A DNA stretch of 64,000 nucleotides. Origin: Synanceia verrucosa (lineage: Eukaryota > Chordata > Actinopteri > Perciformes > Synanceiidae). Below, in pieces: positions 27,536 to 38,728 of the stretch. The stretch lies in NCBI GenBank assembly GCA_029721515.1, contig CM056563.1, positions 19,535,954-19,599,953 of the forward strand. The letters are read 5' to 3'. The position numbers were made by a program, and so were the translations under genes. Below the pieces are notes generated by a model that saw nothing but the letters and a program-made list of their open reading frames with translations, ran no database searches and was not told where the DNA came from. How positions within the stretch are numbered: the first letter of the stretch is position 1; each line of letters starts with the position of its first letter.

Positions 27536-27767
27536 AGGAGTGGGATTTTTTTTTTTATTTTGCACAAATTACAAGAAAATTTATCATCTAGAGGTGCTTG
27601 GTCCTAATGAGAGTTTATTTGTAAGTTTTGGAAAATATGGCACTGAAAATTATGTTACTAGAGGAGAATGGGACTATTTCTATTACTACTACTATTATTA
27701 TTAGTAGTAATTATTATACAATTCTTTTTTATGTAGCATCAAATCATAACAGAAATTATCTCAAGAG

Positions 27768-27770
<3 letters not shown>

Positions 27771-27821
<51 letters not shown>

Positions 27822-27955
27822 GTATATATATATAATATATATACAGTATACATACAGTACATATACTGTATGTATATATATAATATAAACATACAGTATA
27901 TGTACTGTATACATATTATATATATGTATACAGTACATATACTGTACAGTACAGT
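27771..27955. repeat. (TA)n tract and AT palindrome, cassette copy 1
   Basis: A TA tract of about 40 bp precedes a block with exact inverted arms 27893-27912 and 27926-27945 around a 13-bp AT loop, then a run of ACAGT. The same structure recurs near 29352-29530, 30728-30905 and 32034-32212. Such arms could extrude as a cruciform. Confidence 0.85.
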
Positions 27956-27977
27956 ACAGCTGGTTTATATAATAAAG

Positions 27978-28515
27978 TGTCTCTTCTGTCTCATCTTCCA
28001 GCTCTTCCTCTGTCTCATCTTCCAGCTCTTCCTCTCACTCCTCTTCTAGCTCTTCCTCTGGCTCATCTTCCAGCTCTTCCTCTGGCTCATCTTCCAGCTC
28101 TTCCTCTCGCTCATCTTCCAGCTCTTCCTCTGTCTCATCTTCCAGCTCTTCCTCTCGCTCATCTTCCAGCTCTTCCTCTCGCTCATCTTCCAGCTCTTCC
28201 TCTGGCTCATCTTCCAGCTCTTCCTCTGGCTCATCTTCCAGCTCTTCCTCTGGCTCATCTTCCAGCTCTTCCTCTGGCTCATCTTCCAGCTCTTCCTCTC
28301 GCTCATCTTCCAGCTCTTCCTCTGGCTCATCTTCCAGCTCTTCCTCTCGCTCATCTTCCAGCTCTTCCTCTGGCTCATCTTCCAGCTCTTCCTCTGGCTC
28401 ATCTTCCAGCTCTTCCTCTCGCTCATCTTCCAGCTCTTCCTCTCGCTCATCTTCCAGCTCTTTCTCTCGCTCATCTTCCAGCTCTTCCTCTCGCTCATCT
28501 TCCAGCTCTTCCTCT
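27978..28515 (+). repeat. 24-bp CT-rich VNTR, cassette copy 1 (about 22 units)
   Basis: The unit is close to CTCATCTTCCAGCTCTTCCT plus CTGG or CTCG variants. Because 24 is a multiple of three and the unit lacks stop codons in most frames, long frames appear on both strands: Leu-Pro-Ala or Ser-rich on the plus strand, SERKSWKM repeats on the minus strand. These frames alone are no evidence of a gene. Confidence 0.95.
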
Positions 28516-28976
28516 CCTGCTAACTCTTCAAGCCCTTACTCTCACTCTAGCTCTCACATTCTCTTCAGAAGTCCATCTTTTAACCTTTCAAGCTCTTCCC
28601 TTTATGCTCTGTTTCTAGATCAACAAGGTAAACATCATTTCACTTATTTTCATGTTTGTAATTGAAGAAAATTCTAAAAATATTATGTTAATTTGTGTTA
28701 TGTCTGCATACTTATTTTGTTATAAATTATTTTGATGCTTTCTAAAGCGCCCCCATCCTAGAGACAGAGGACACAATTTGGGCTGCGATGCCGCTTCATC
28801 GGCCAACTGTCATCATCCTGAAGAAGCTGAGGAGGATGGCGCCTACTGAGGCCAAAAGACCCCAGAGGAAGCTTCTGAGCCTACAAGCCCCAGCAAACGA
28901 CAAAAGACTTGCAATGATCCTTAGCCGGGTGAAGAGCCAGAGTGGGCAAGGAATGTTAGGCAACTTATGGAGATGA
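28505..28976 (+). other. Possible two-exon Ser-rich reading frame in cassette copy 1
   Basis: The Ser frame of the VNTR stays open past the repeats through SPANSSSPYSHSSS and on to LYALFLDQQ, then meets a donor GTAAAC at 28628. An acceptor CATCCTAG ends at 28761. The following segment is open in the matching phase through ETEDTIWAAMPLHRP, a basic KKLRRMAPTEAKRPQRK stretch and GQGMLGNLWR, with the stop at 28974-28976. The predicted intron is 134 bp, a normal fish size. Copy 4 keeps this frame. Copies 2 and 3 carry single-base deletions in the second segment, partly compensated in copy 3. No known domain, and no promoter or N-terminus could be placed. May be chance. Confidence 0.25.
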
Positions 28977-29350
28977 GGAGCAATTATAACAACTGGTTAT
29001 GAAACCATCTGAGCATACAGGTGAGTCTGAGCATAGGCCTTGTTATTATTCAATTTTATTGAAATAGAGGAGGAAGAGGAGAGGAAGAGGAGGTTAAGCA
29101 TGAACCCTCTCATGTAAAAAGGAGTGGGATTTTTTTTTTATTTTGCACAAATTACAAGAAAATTTATCATCTAGAGGTGCTTGGTCCTAATGAGAGTTTA
29201 TTTGTAAGTTTTGGAAAATATGGCACTGAAAATTATGTTACTAGAGGAGAATGGGACTATTTCTATTACTACTACTATTATTAGTAGTAGTAATTATTAT
29301 ACAATTCTTTTTTATGTAGCATCAAATCATAACAGAAATTATCTCAAGAG

Positions 29351-29394
<44 letters not shown>

Positions 29395-29548
29395 GTATAT
29401 ATATAATATATATACAGTATACATACAGTACATATACTGTATGTATATATATAATATAAACATACAGTATATGTACTGTATACATATTATATATATGTAT
29501 ACAGTACATATACTGTACAGTACAGTACAGCTGGTTTATATAATAAAG

Positions 29549-29895
29549 TGTCTCTTCTGTCTCATCTTCCAGCTCTTCCTCTCGCTCATCTTCCAGCTCT
29601 TCCTCTCACTCCTCTTCCAGCTCTTCCTCTGGCTCATCTTCCAGCTCTTCCTCTGTCTCATCTTCCAGCTCTTCCTCTCACTCCTCTTCCAGCTCTTCCT
29701 CTGGCTCATCTTCCAGCTCTTCCTCTCGCTCATCTTCCAGCTCTTCCTCTGGCTCATCTTCCAGCTCTTCCTCTGGCTCATCTTCCAGCTCTTCCTCTCG
29801 CTCATCTTCCAGCTCTTCCTCTCGCTCATCTTCCAGCTCTTTCTCTCGCTCATCTTCCAGCTCTTCCTCTCGCTCATCTTCCAGCTCTTCCTCTC
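29549..29895 (+). repeat. 24-bp CT-rich VNTR, cassette copy 2 (about 14 units)
   Basis: Same unit as in copy 1, with a CACTCCTCTTCC variant unit appearing twice, which suggests an internal duplication of a few units. Confidence 0.95.
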
Positions 29896-30726
29896 CTGCT
29901 AACTCTTCAAGCCCTTACTCTCACTCTAGCTCTCACATTCTCTTCAGAAGTCCATCTTTTAACCTTTCAAGCTCTTCCCTTTATGCTCTGTTTCTAGATC
30001 AACAAGGTAAACATCATTTCACTTATTTTCATGTTTGTAATTGAAGAAAATTCTAAAAATATTATGTTAATTTGTGTTATGTCTGCATACTTATTTTGTT
30101 ATAAATTATTTTGATAAGCTTTCTAAAGCGCCCCCATCCTAGAGACAGAGGACACAATTTGGGCTGCGATGCAGCTTCATCGGCCAACTGTCATCATCCT
30201 GAAGAAGCTGGGGAGGATGGCGCCTACTGAGCCAAAAGACCCCAGAGGAAGCTTCTGAGCCTACAAGCCCCAGCAAACGACAAAAGACTTGCAATGATCC
30301 TTAGCCGGGTGAAGAGCCAGAGTGGGCAAGGAATGTTAGGCAACTTATGGAGATGAGGAGCAATTACAACAACTGGTTATGAAACCATCTGAGCATACAG
30401 GTGAGTCTGAGCATAGGCCTTATATTATTCAATTTTATTGAAATAGAGGAGGAAGAGGAGAGGAAGAGGAGGTTAAGCATGAACCCTCTCATGTAAAAAG
30501 GAGTGGGATTTTTTTTTTATTTTGCACAAATTACAAGAAAATTTATCATCTAGAGGTGCTTGGTCCTAATGAGAGTTTATTTGTAAGTTTTGGAAAATAT
30601 GGCACTGAAAATTATGTTACTAGAGGAGAATGGGACTATTTCTATTACTACTACTATTATTAGTAGTAGTAATTATTATAATTCTTTTTATGTAGCATCA
30701 AATCATAACAGAAATTATCTCAAGAG

Positions 30727-30765
<39 letters not shown>

Positions 30766-30924
30766 TATGTATATATATATAATATATATACAGTATACAT
30801 ACAGTACATATACTGTATGTATATATATAATATAAACATACAGTATATGTACTGTATACATATTATATATATGTATACAGTACATATACTGTACAGTACA
30901 GTACAGCTGGTTTATATAATAAAG

Positions 30925-31199
30925 TGTCTCTTCTGTCTCATCTTCCAGCTCTTCCTCTGTCTCATCTTCCAGCTCTTCCTCTCACTCCTCTTCCAGCTCT
31001 TCCTCTGGCTCATCTTCCAGCTCTTCCTCTGGCTCATCTTCCAGCTCTTCCTCTGGCTCATCTTCCAGCTCTTCCTCTGGCTCATCTTCCAGCTCTTCCT
31101 CTCGCTCATCTTCCAGCTCTTCCTCTCGCTCATCTTCCAGCTCTTTCTCTCGCTCATCTTCCAGCTCTTCCTCTCGCTCATCTTCCAGCTCTTCCTCTC
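30925..31199 (+). repeat. 24-bp CT-rich VNTR, cassette copy 3 (about 11 units)
   Basis: Same unit. The terminal units, including the TTTCTCTCG variant near the end, are shared with all other copies, so expansion and contraction occurred in the middle of the array. Confidence 0.95.
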
Positions 31200-32030
31200 C
31201 TGCTAACTCTTCAAGCCCTTACTCTCACTCTAGCTCTCACATTCTCTTCAGAAGTCCATCTTTTAACCTTTCAAGCTCTTCCCTTTATGCTCTGTTTCTA
31301 GATCAACAAGGTAAACATCATTTCACTTATTTTCATGTTTGTAATTGAAGAAAATTCTAAAAATATTATGTTAATTTGTGTTATGTCTGCATACTTATTT
31401 TGTTATAAATTATTTTGATGCTTTCTAAAGCGCCCCATCCTAGAGACAGAGGACACAATTTGGGCTGCGATGCCGCTTCATCGGCCAACTGTCATCATCC
31501 TGAAGAAGCTGAGGAGGATGGCGCCTACTGAGGCCAAAGACCCCAGAGGAAGCTTCTGAGCCTACAAGCCCCAGCAAGCGACAAAAAGACTTGCAATGAT
31601 CCTTAGCCGGGTGAAGAGCCAGAGTGGGCAAGGAATGTTAGGCAACTTATGGAGATGAGGAGCAATTACAACAACTGGTTATGAAACCATCTGAGCATAC
31701 AGGTGAGTCTGAGCATAGGCCTTGTTATTATTCAATTTTATTGAAATAGAGGAGGAAGAGGAGAGGAAGAGGAGGTTAAGCATGAACCCTCTCATGTAAA
31801 AAGGAGTGGGATTTTTTTTTTATTTTGCACAAATTACAAGAAAATTTATCATCTAGAGGTGCTTGGTCCTAATGAGAGTTTATTTGTAAGTTTTGGAAAA
31901 TATGGCACTGAAAATTATGTTACTAGAGGAGAATGGGACTATTTCTATTACTACTACTATTATTAGTAGTAGTAATTGTCTCTAATTCTTTTTATGTAGC
32001 ATCAAATCATAACAGAAATTATCTCAAGAG

Positions 32031-32071
<41 letters not shown>

Positions 32072-32230
32072 TATGTATATATATATAATATATATACAGT
32101 ATACATACAGTACATATACTGTATGTATATATATAATATAAACATACAGTATATGTACTGTATACATATTATATATATGTATACAGTACATATACTGTAC
32201 AGTACAGTACAGCTGGTTTATATAATAAAG

Positions 32231-32505
32231 TGTCTCTTCTGTCTCATCTTCCAGCTCTTCCTCTGTCTCATCTTCCAGCTCTTCCTCTCACTCCTCTTCC
32301 AGCTCTTCCTCTGGCTCATCTTCCAGCTCTTCCTCTGGCTCATCTTCCAGCTCTTCCTCTCGCTCATCTTCCAGCTCTTCCTCTGGCTCATCTTCCAGCT
32401 CTTCCTCTCGCTCATCTTCCAGCTCTTCCTCTCGCTCATCTTCCAGCTCTTTCTCTCGCTCATCTTCCAGCTCTTCCTCTCGCTCATCTTCCAGCTCTTC
32501 CTCTC
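32231..32505 (+). repeat. 24-bp CT-rich VNTR, cassette copy 4 (about 11 units)
   Basis: Same unit count as copy 3, with one CTCG/CTGG unit difference in the middle. Confidence 0.95.
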
Positions 32506-33108
32506 CTGCTAACTCTTCAAGCCCTTACTCTCACTCTAGCTCTCACATTCTCTTCAGAAGTCCATCTTTTAACCTTTCAAGCTCTTCCCTTTATGCTCTG
32601 TTTCTAGATCAACAAGGTAAACATCATTTCACTTATTTTCATGTTTGTAATTGAAGAAAATTCAAAAAATATTATGTTAATTTGTGTTATGTCTGCATAC
32701 TTATTTTGTTATAAATTATTTTGATGCTTTCTAAAGCGCCCCCATCCTAGAGACAGAGGACACAATTTGGGCTGCGATGCCGCTTCATCGGCCAACTGTC
32801 ATCATCCTGAAGAAGCTGAGGAGGATGGCGCCTACTGAGGCCAAAAGACCCCAGAGGAAGCTTCTGAGCCTACAAGCCCCAGCAAACGACAAAAGACTTG
32901 CAATGATCCTTAGCCGGGTGAAGAGCCAGAGTGGGCAAGGAATGTTAGGCAACTTATGGAGATGAGGAGCAATTACAACAACTGGTTATGAAACCATCTG
33001 AGCATACAGGTGAGTCTGAGCATAGGCCTTGTTATTATTCAATTTTATTGAAATAGAGGAGGAAGAGGAGAGGAAGAGGAGGTTAAGCATGAACCCTCTC
33101 ATGTAAAA

Positions 33109-33680
33109 AGGGTAAATCTAAATTTCTTTAACGTTATTATCAGAAGGTAACTTCTCTTTTCACCTATAAACCACCACTATGACTCCTTGTGGTGAAAAAT
33201 GGCAGTGCAGCAGAGACACTGCTTGACCCCTGCTACAATACTTTGTGTGCCTGCAAAAAGAAATATGAATTAATGTAAGGACAATTTATTACATCACTTA
33301 CTATGACAATAAATAATCTGCATTGCAGGATGAAAGTCAATCTGGCAACTTTTCTCTTGAACCCTACAAGACAGTATTTATTCAGGGATAGTTTTCCTCC
33401 TGGTGGATTTCACTTAAGCCTGATTGAAAATCGTGATGCTAAGGGGATGTTGGTCTATTTTCATACTCACGTTGGCTTACTGTCACTGGGATTTATTATA
33501 TACTAAAGTAATTATAACGGATATCTAAGGTATGCTTCGGGGTTAAGCTGATCGAAATGTACAAGTATAAAAAATTGATGTGAGACTAAAATTTATTGTT
33601 GACTTGTAGTGTGTGTTTAAGAAAAAAAAATCCTCTGATTAAAATAGATCCGTTAAAACAACTTAACGACAGCCAACCGG
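33109..33680. other. Intergenic, nothing recognised
   Basis: A/T-rich DNA right of the cassette array. A 67-codon frame at 33303-33506 has no supporting features. Confidence 0.5.
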
Positions 33681-33689
33681 AACTGTTTG

Positions 33690-34100
33690 GTTGCTATGGT
33701 TTCTGGCGTCCAGGCAACAGGGGGTCATTCGCCGCTGCTGTTAGCCTGTTAGCTAACTAGCTAGCGTCACTGCTACAAAAAGGGTTAGGGTTAGGGCGAA
33801 ACAAAGTTATACAATGAGCTATTTAAAAACAACAAGATTTAAGGAAGAAGACACACCACTGGCTCCATCAACTCAGTCCACCCAGCCCAGTTTTTTTCAG
33901 ACTCGTTACTTCGAAAGAAGGTTAGCTCGGGTCCGGCGGTCGCTTGCTCCCAGGCTCAGGTGTTCTCTTCCGGTCATCCTGACGCGAGTTTACCCGCTGA
34001 TTTAGATGCAATTAATGAACCTTCACAACCAAAGTTGAGAGTATTTACAAGCACTGTTTCGAAGAAAAATGTACAGTGCTTCTCACCAACGTGCTTTTGA
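33690..34100 (+). pseudogene. Gene-like 5' fragment with weak X-box and broken reading frame
   Basis: An ATG at 33814 opens MSYLKTTRFKEEDTPLAPST and continues through QPSFFQTRYFERR, which has ordinary protein-like composition. That frame degrades into Arg/Leu-rich sequence and stops at 34005. From about 33925 the next frame reads ACSQAQVFSSGHPDASLPAD and then LDAINEPSQPKLRVFTSTVS, before stopping at 34098-34100. A one-base indel would join the two. Upstream, 33690-33703 (GTTGCTATGGTTTC) matches 12 of 14 positions of the RFX X-box, and a short CpG-bearing leader follows. I do not recognise the protein. It may be a decayed gene start, or a real first exon whose splice site I misjudge. Confidence 0.35.
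33781..33796. repeat. Short telomere-like (TTAGGG)n
   Basis: Fewer than three TTAGGG units. Probably chance or a tiny interstitial tract. Confidence 0.6.
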
Positions 34101-34707
34101 CAGTTTTCTTGGTTCTGCAACGACGTAAACAAGGACGCATTGTTGTGATATGTGCCAGATAATCTCCCAACATGGATACAGGAAACATACAGCTCAACTG
34201 CGTCTCTTTGGACTGCCATTGGAGCACCTCAGTGCCTGTATGTAGGACAAAAGCCGGCAAAAGGTAGACCTGTTTTACTTTTTTCACTGCTCGGCCCCTG
34301 AAGAGATTTCCTGTCAAGTAATTGTGCCTTAGTTGTATGCTAATAGGCTGCATTAATGTAAATGCTCAGTTTTGTGCAGAGAACACATTTCAGTGTGTAT
34401 AGTGGTTGATTTAATATAAATCAAGGAATGTATTGTTGTTGTCTCTTGATGCTGGCTGTTTTCATTCTTTAATGTAATTATGTTTAATTGCCATGTTTTA
34501 CTCAAATAAGACACATGAATGACTAACCCACAGCACACTCCTCATACCTGTGCAATATTCAATACATGTGCAAAATCCTTGTTCCCATGTTCAATTTTTA
34601 ACACCCATATGCAATTTTATGACCTAATTTGTGTTACTTACCTACTTATTTATCTGAAATTATAGTAACAACTGTACTTAGTGCTTGGCTTAAAAAATAT
34701 ATGTCCT

Positions 34708-34710
<3 letters not shown>

Positions 34711-34799
<89 letters not shown>

Positions 34800-34801
34800 T
34801 T
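34711..34801. repeat. (TA)n microsatellite followed by poly(T)
   Basis: A TA tract of about 70 bp with one TACATA interruption, then about 22 T residues. Confidence 0.95.
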
Positions 34802-34905
34802 ACCTTTTTTTCCTATTTTATGTGAGTACTGTAAGCTTTTGACACCAAGTCAATTTCCTGTGTGCATGCTCGCTCTGTAAAAAGTGCTCCTTGAGTCTTG
34901 ATTCT

Positions 34906-35825
34906 TACAGTTTTTCTCAGTCGCTTTGGTGCATTTCTCACATCACTATTTACATTTGCACAACAGTTCAACCTCCACAGCACAAAATTTGTGCACATCA
35001 TACTAGCAGTTTCTCATTCCTTCCAACAAATTGCAAATGCTTTGGACATGCGTCAGTTGCTTTCATACAACTCTCTGGAGTTGAATAATATTATCATTTG
35101 CTTATGTCATGTCAGTCAAAATGAACTATACTTATTGCTGCTGAATAGTCATTCCCTCTAAAACTAACAGTCCTCTTTTCATTGCTTGAGTCATTACACA
35201 CAAAATGTTGTCAAAATCTATCAAGCAAATATTATACTTTTTATCTTTCATGCTTTTTACATGAAAATGTCTCCTAAATTGAACAGTTTCTCTCAGATGG
35301 ACCTCAGCTTTCACTGATTAGAAGGACTGTGTGAAGCATTAGCCTCGTGGAAGGATGTGTGGATGAAGGGGAAGAGGAAGGGGAGGCCACATTGAGGAGG
35401 ATTTCTGATGAAATCAGTGCTACAGTTATGGATCAACTTTACTGTAGTTTTCAGATGGCTGTGTAAATATATAACACTGCTGTCTTGACCATTCTCAGGT
35501 TGTTTCACCAAGAGCTGACTTTTTTTCTGCATTAGAAAACACTGACAGAGTAACCTGTCATAATGAAAACATGACAAAGCCATTTGACTATCTAGTTCAT
35601 AAACAATGATGTCAGGACTTTTCATCCTGATGACACTGACACTTTCATAGACAGGAAAACTTGCTTCTGAGGAATGAACTGTCCATTTTGAGCATGTGGC
35701 ACACTTTTGCAGGTTATCTACAAGGTTTTGCAGTTTGTACTAATTGTTTTGAGAAATGCATTAACTGTTGTGCAAGTGTAATGAGTGATGTGAGAAAAGC
35801 ACCAAAGTGACTGAGAAAAACTGTA
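34906..35825. mobile_element. Non-autonomous TA-flanked DNA transposon with about 62-bp terminal inverted repeats
   Basis: CAGTTTTTCTCAGTCGCTTT at 34908 is matched in reverse complement at the far end (AAAGTGACTGAGAAAAACTG, ending 35823). The arms pair over about 62 bp with a handful of mismatches, to about 34970 and 35765. A TA dinucleotide flanks each side (34906-34907, 35824-35825), as expected for a TA target-site duplication of the Tc1/mariner kind or a similar TA-targeting superfamily. The 916-bp interior has no intact transposase, so the copy is non-autonomous or decayed. Superfamily is not certain. Confidence 0.8.
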
Positions 35826-37130
35826 AATAGGAGGGACATTATGGACATTATCAGTTATCAGGTGTCTCCATCTGCTGGATAAAGAGGCCTGCTACACCAT
35901 TGACTTTCCTTTCCTCCAGCCAGTGCACAACTAGACAGTGAACTCCACTAAAAATCAACATTAATTCAATGAAATTATTGGTCAAAAATGTACGTTAAAC
36001 ACAGGAATCACAAAAAACAATTTTACATGAATGACAGCCAAGCAACACAAAGTGCTCACCTCATATAAACATTTACATATATACGTGTCTGAATGGCCAA
36101 AACATTACTGGCAGCATTAGGGCAGTGACACTGTTGCAGCCAGTTTCGAGAGGTTTAGAGGAAATTGGACTTTAACCTCCAGTGTGATGAAACAAAAACT
36201 ATGACCTAGTGTGATGAGCCTCGGCCTGTTTGGAGTCACATCAGCTCACATCAGTTAACATTCCTCCAGTACTAAGTGGAATACTGTATGTTCAGTGTTC
36301 AGTTCTACTCATACTCAGTGTGCTGTTAGCAAAAAACAAAATAGTCATGTAGGTTAAAGTAAGCTAATCAATGAGATGCTAGTACTAGCTGACTCAAACT
36401 GTCGTCCTGCCTCCCAGAATGCTTGATTCATAACCCCTGAGTGTCTCTCCAGCTGAAATACTTCACCTTTAGGAGGCACAGATGCATTTGAGTTAAACTT
36501 CAGTGCTTTCCATTCAGCCCTCCCCTCCCCTGGTCACTTTGTGTCTGAAATAACCTGCTGTCAGTCAGTGAAGTGAAGTAAATCTCTCTCTAATCCCCTG
36601 TTGGTCCTGTGTGCTCTGTTCAGCCCTGAAACCTGTTACCTAAAAGAGAGATGGAAGGGGTGAATTTGTCTCCATTTGTGACATGATCAGTCTCTCCCTT
36701 CAGCTTTCACTGACGCACAGTGTGTGTTGAGTCACCGCATTTTAGGTTTGGAAACAGTTTTTGAACATTTCAGATATAATCCAGCTATGTCTGGTCAGTC
36801 CTGGTTCGATGGTGGAAGATCAGTTTGGACTGAGATGTGACAAGGTCAGGGGCTTGAAGTGTGGGGAGGCAGGTAGCCTCAAGGAGACATGTTATTGCTG
36901 CTAGCTCCAAAGTTGTGTCATGTTGTGTTCTTAGCTGATTGCTAACATTAGCCCACCTTGAGGAGTAGTTAGTTATTGAACTAGTCCTCACTTTCCAGAC
37001 CAAAGAAATTGTTAGTCGACTAACACTCATATAATTTTGTTAACTACTCGATTTGATTCAAGTTCCTCCACACAGAATGACACAAAAGCACTACTTTTAA
37101 TCATTTCTCAGAAAGAAGTAATTTAGATGA
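35826..37130. other. Intergenic, nothing recognised
   Basis: Non-coding DNA with no convincing exon, RNA gene or repeat that I can name. Confidence 0.5.
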
Positions 37131-37426
37131 GTGCAGTGGTTAGCACTGCCGTCTCACAGCAAGAAGGTACCGGGTTCGATTCCTAGCCCGGGAACATGCC
37201 AACTCCACATTGTCTGTGTGGGTTCTCTCCGGGTACTCCGGCTTCTTCCCACCATCCAAAAACATGTGTGAATGTGAGTGGTTGTCTGTCTCTATGTGTC
37301 CTCTGATGAACTGGAGACTTGTCCAGGGTGTACCCTGCCTTTCACCCTAAGACAGCTGGGATAGGCTCCAGCCCCCCCCATGACCCTATGAGGATAAGCG
37401 GTAGATAATGGATGGATGGATGGATA
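37131..37426 (+). mobile_element. tRNA-derived teleost SINE
   Basis: Starts with a tRNA-like head: GTGCAGTGGTTAGCACTGCC contains an A-box-like segment and GGTTCGATTCC is a perfect B box. It continues with the teleost-wide body (GGGTTCTCTCCGGGTACTCC, GGCTTCTTCCCACC, GTCCAGGGTGTACCCTGCC, AGCTGGGATAGGCTCCAGCC) and ends in a GGAT repeat tail, AATGGATGGATGGATGG. Parts of the middle are deleted relative to the usual consensus. Not a functional tRNA gene. Confidence 0.85.
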
Positions 37427-38728
37427 TAATTGTGTATGATGATGATTTATGATGAAGGCATAAATCAAAGACATGAGAGTGGTAGCGCTGCCTCTTTAAT
37501 AACAGTGAACACGCACACACATTTAATAAAAGTATTCTAGTTCAGCAGTAATCTGGCCTAAGACCTCAATACGATTGTTTGTCTTCATCTCTTTCCCTCC
37601 ATCAGTTCAGCAATAATCCCTGCTGGTGTCCAGACACATATGGTCCTCATAAACTACTCTGTCCAGTGTCGGACTGTGACGATAAATGCTTAATATCTAT
37701 TTTGACATTTAATAGCCACAGACAGTGGCGTCGCAATGCTAGTGATAGTGGTTGCTGAAAAGTGAAACTACAAGTTTTCTACAGTTATTTAATGTTATCT
37801 GTATCATACAAATTAATATTGTTAGCTGAATAAGTGGTTTGATAGACTGATTTCCTCCTGTCTCATTTTATTATTGAAGGTTAATTGACTTGTACTAATT
37901 TAAACGTCTAATTTTCCTCAAAGTAGGTATATATTAATAACCATACAAATATTATGCTCATTTTTTTCTTGACCACCATGTCCAGCCACCGTTCCCACTT
38001 AAATATTTTTGTACAGTCATATTCTTTTATTGTGTGCAGACTAAAATGTGTCAAGAAGTTGTTTAGCGTCATTAAACGTGGCTGAAACATTGACATGAAG
38101 GCTGAAGTTACTGGACAGTTATGAATGAGAATAGCTTTATTTAAACACAAATAGAGACTTCATATTGAACGCACAGGGTGCTGATTTCATTCTCTTTTTG
38201 ACAATTATGTTATTGAAACACCAACTTTGATGACTGTAAATATAAATTGAGAAGTTCAACGGACAGACAGGTTCAACAATGTGCAAAAATGACCAAGCTG
38301 ATGTTATTGATAAAATGCCATAGGGGTACTGCACAGGAAGTAACAACCAGGGCCGGAAATAACAAAGACATGTTGCTAATTATAGTATCTGGTCAAACAG
38401 TCCACTCACTCAGCCATCATTCTATGAAATTGCTAACATTCAAAAACTGTTGAGTGAGGAGATCTAAACAAACTGAACACAGTGTGGACTGAATTCATCT
38501 CCTCTTGAATTCATGAAGGAAATTTTCCATATAGGGGCTGTAAGTGTCACTGTAACATCGAACCAGTGAATCGAATCAGTGGCATCCTTCAGGCCTCCCA
38601 GACACACAGAACGCTCCATTTCCTGTTTGAATTTCAAAGGAAAAGGGGGATTTAAGTAATCCATTAGCAGCAGCTATCTCGTACGCTGCAAGCCTCCTTG
38701 TCACAAGAGGAACCTCAGTAACAGGTTC
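37427..38728. other. Intergenic and probable 3' UTR of the LRR gene
   Basis: No coding sequence recognised. On the minus strand, AATAAA (plus-strand TTTATT at 38136-38141) could be the poly(A) signal of the LRR gene ending at 38729, giving a 3' UTR of about 590 nt. This placement is weak. Confidence 0.4.

Larger units (their letters stand above)
27536..33108. repeat. Four tandem copies of a 1.3-1.6 kb cassette
   Basis: Each copy begins at AGGAGTGGGATTTTTTT and ends at CCTCTCATGTAAAAAG. Approximate copies: 27536-29119, 29120-30497, 30498-31800, 31801-33108. The order within each is the same: an AT-rich segment, a (TA)n tract, a palindromic block, a 24-bp CT-rich VNTR, about 250 bp of unique sequence with a potential short intron, a conserved 200-bp segment starting AGACAGAGGACACAATTTGG, and a GAGGA-rich end. 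Copies differ by few substitutions. Length differences come mainly from the VNTR (about 22, 14, 11 and 11 units) and the TA tract. This implies recent amplification or gene conversion. Confidence 0.93.

Noticed and set aside
27977..28618. Long Leu-Pro-Ala frame (213 codons) and SERKSWKM frames on the opposite strand, repeated in all cassettes
   Set aside because: They are direct products of a 24-bp stop-free tandem repeat. Both strands and several frames are open at once, with no start context, signal or domain.
33781..33796. Interstitial telomere indicating a fusion point
   Set aside because: Fewer than three TTAGGG units, well within chance expectation.
37131..37205. Functional tRNA gene
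   Set aside because: A/B-box-like head belongs to a SINE body; no intact cloverleaf or terminator in tRNA position. The same applies to 46551-46625.
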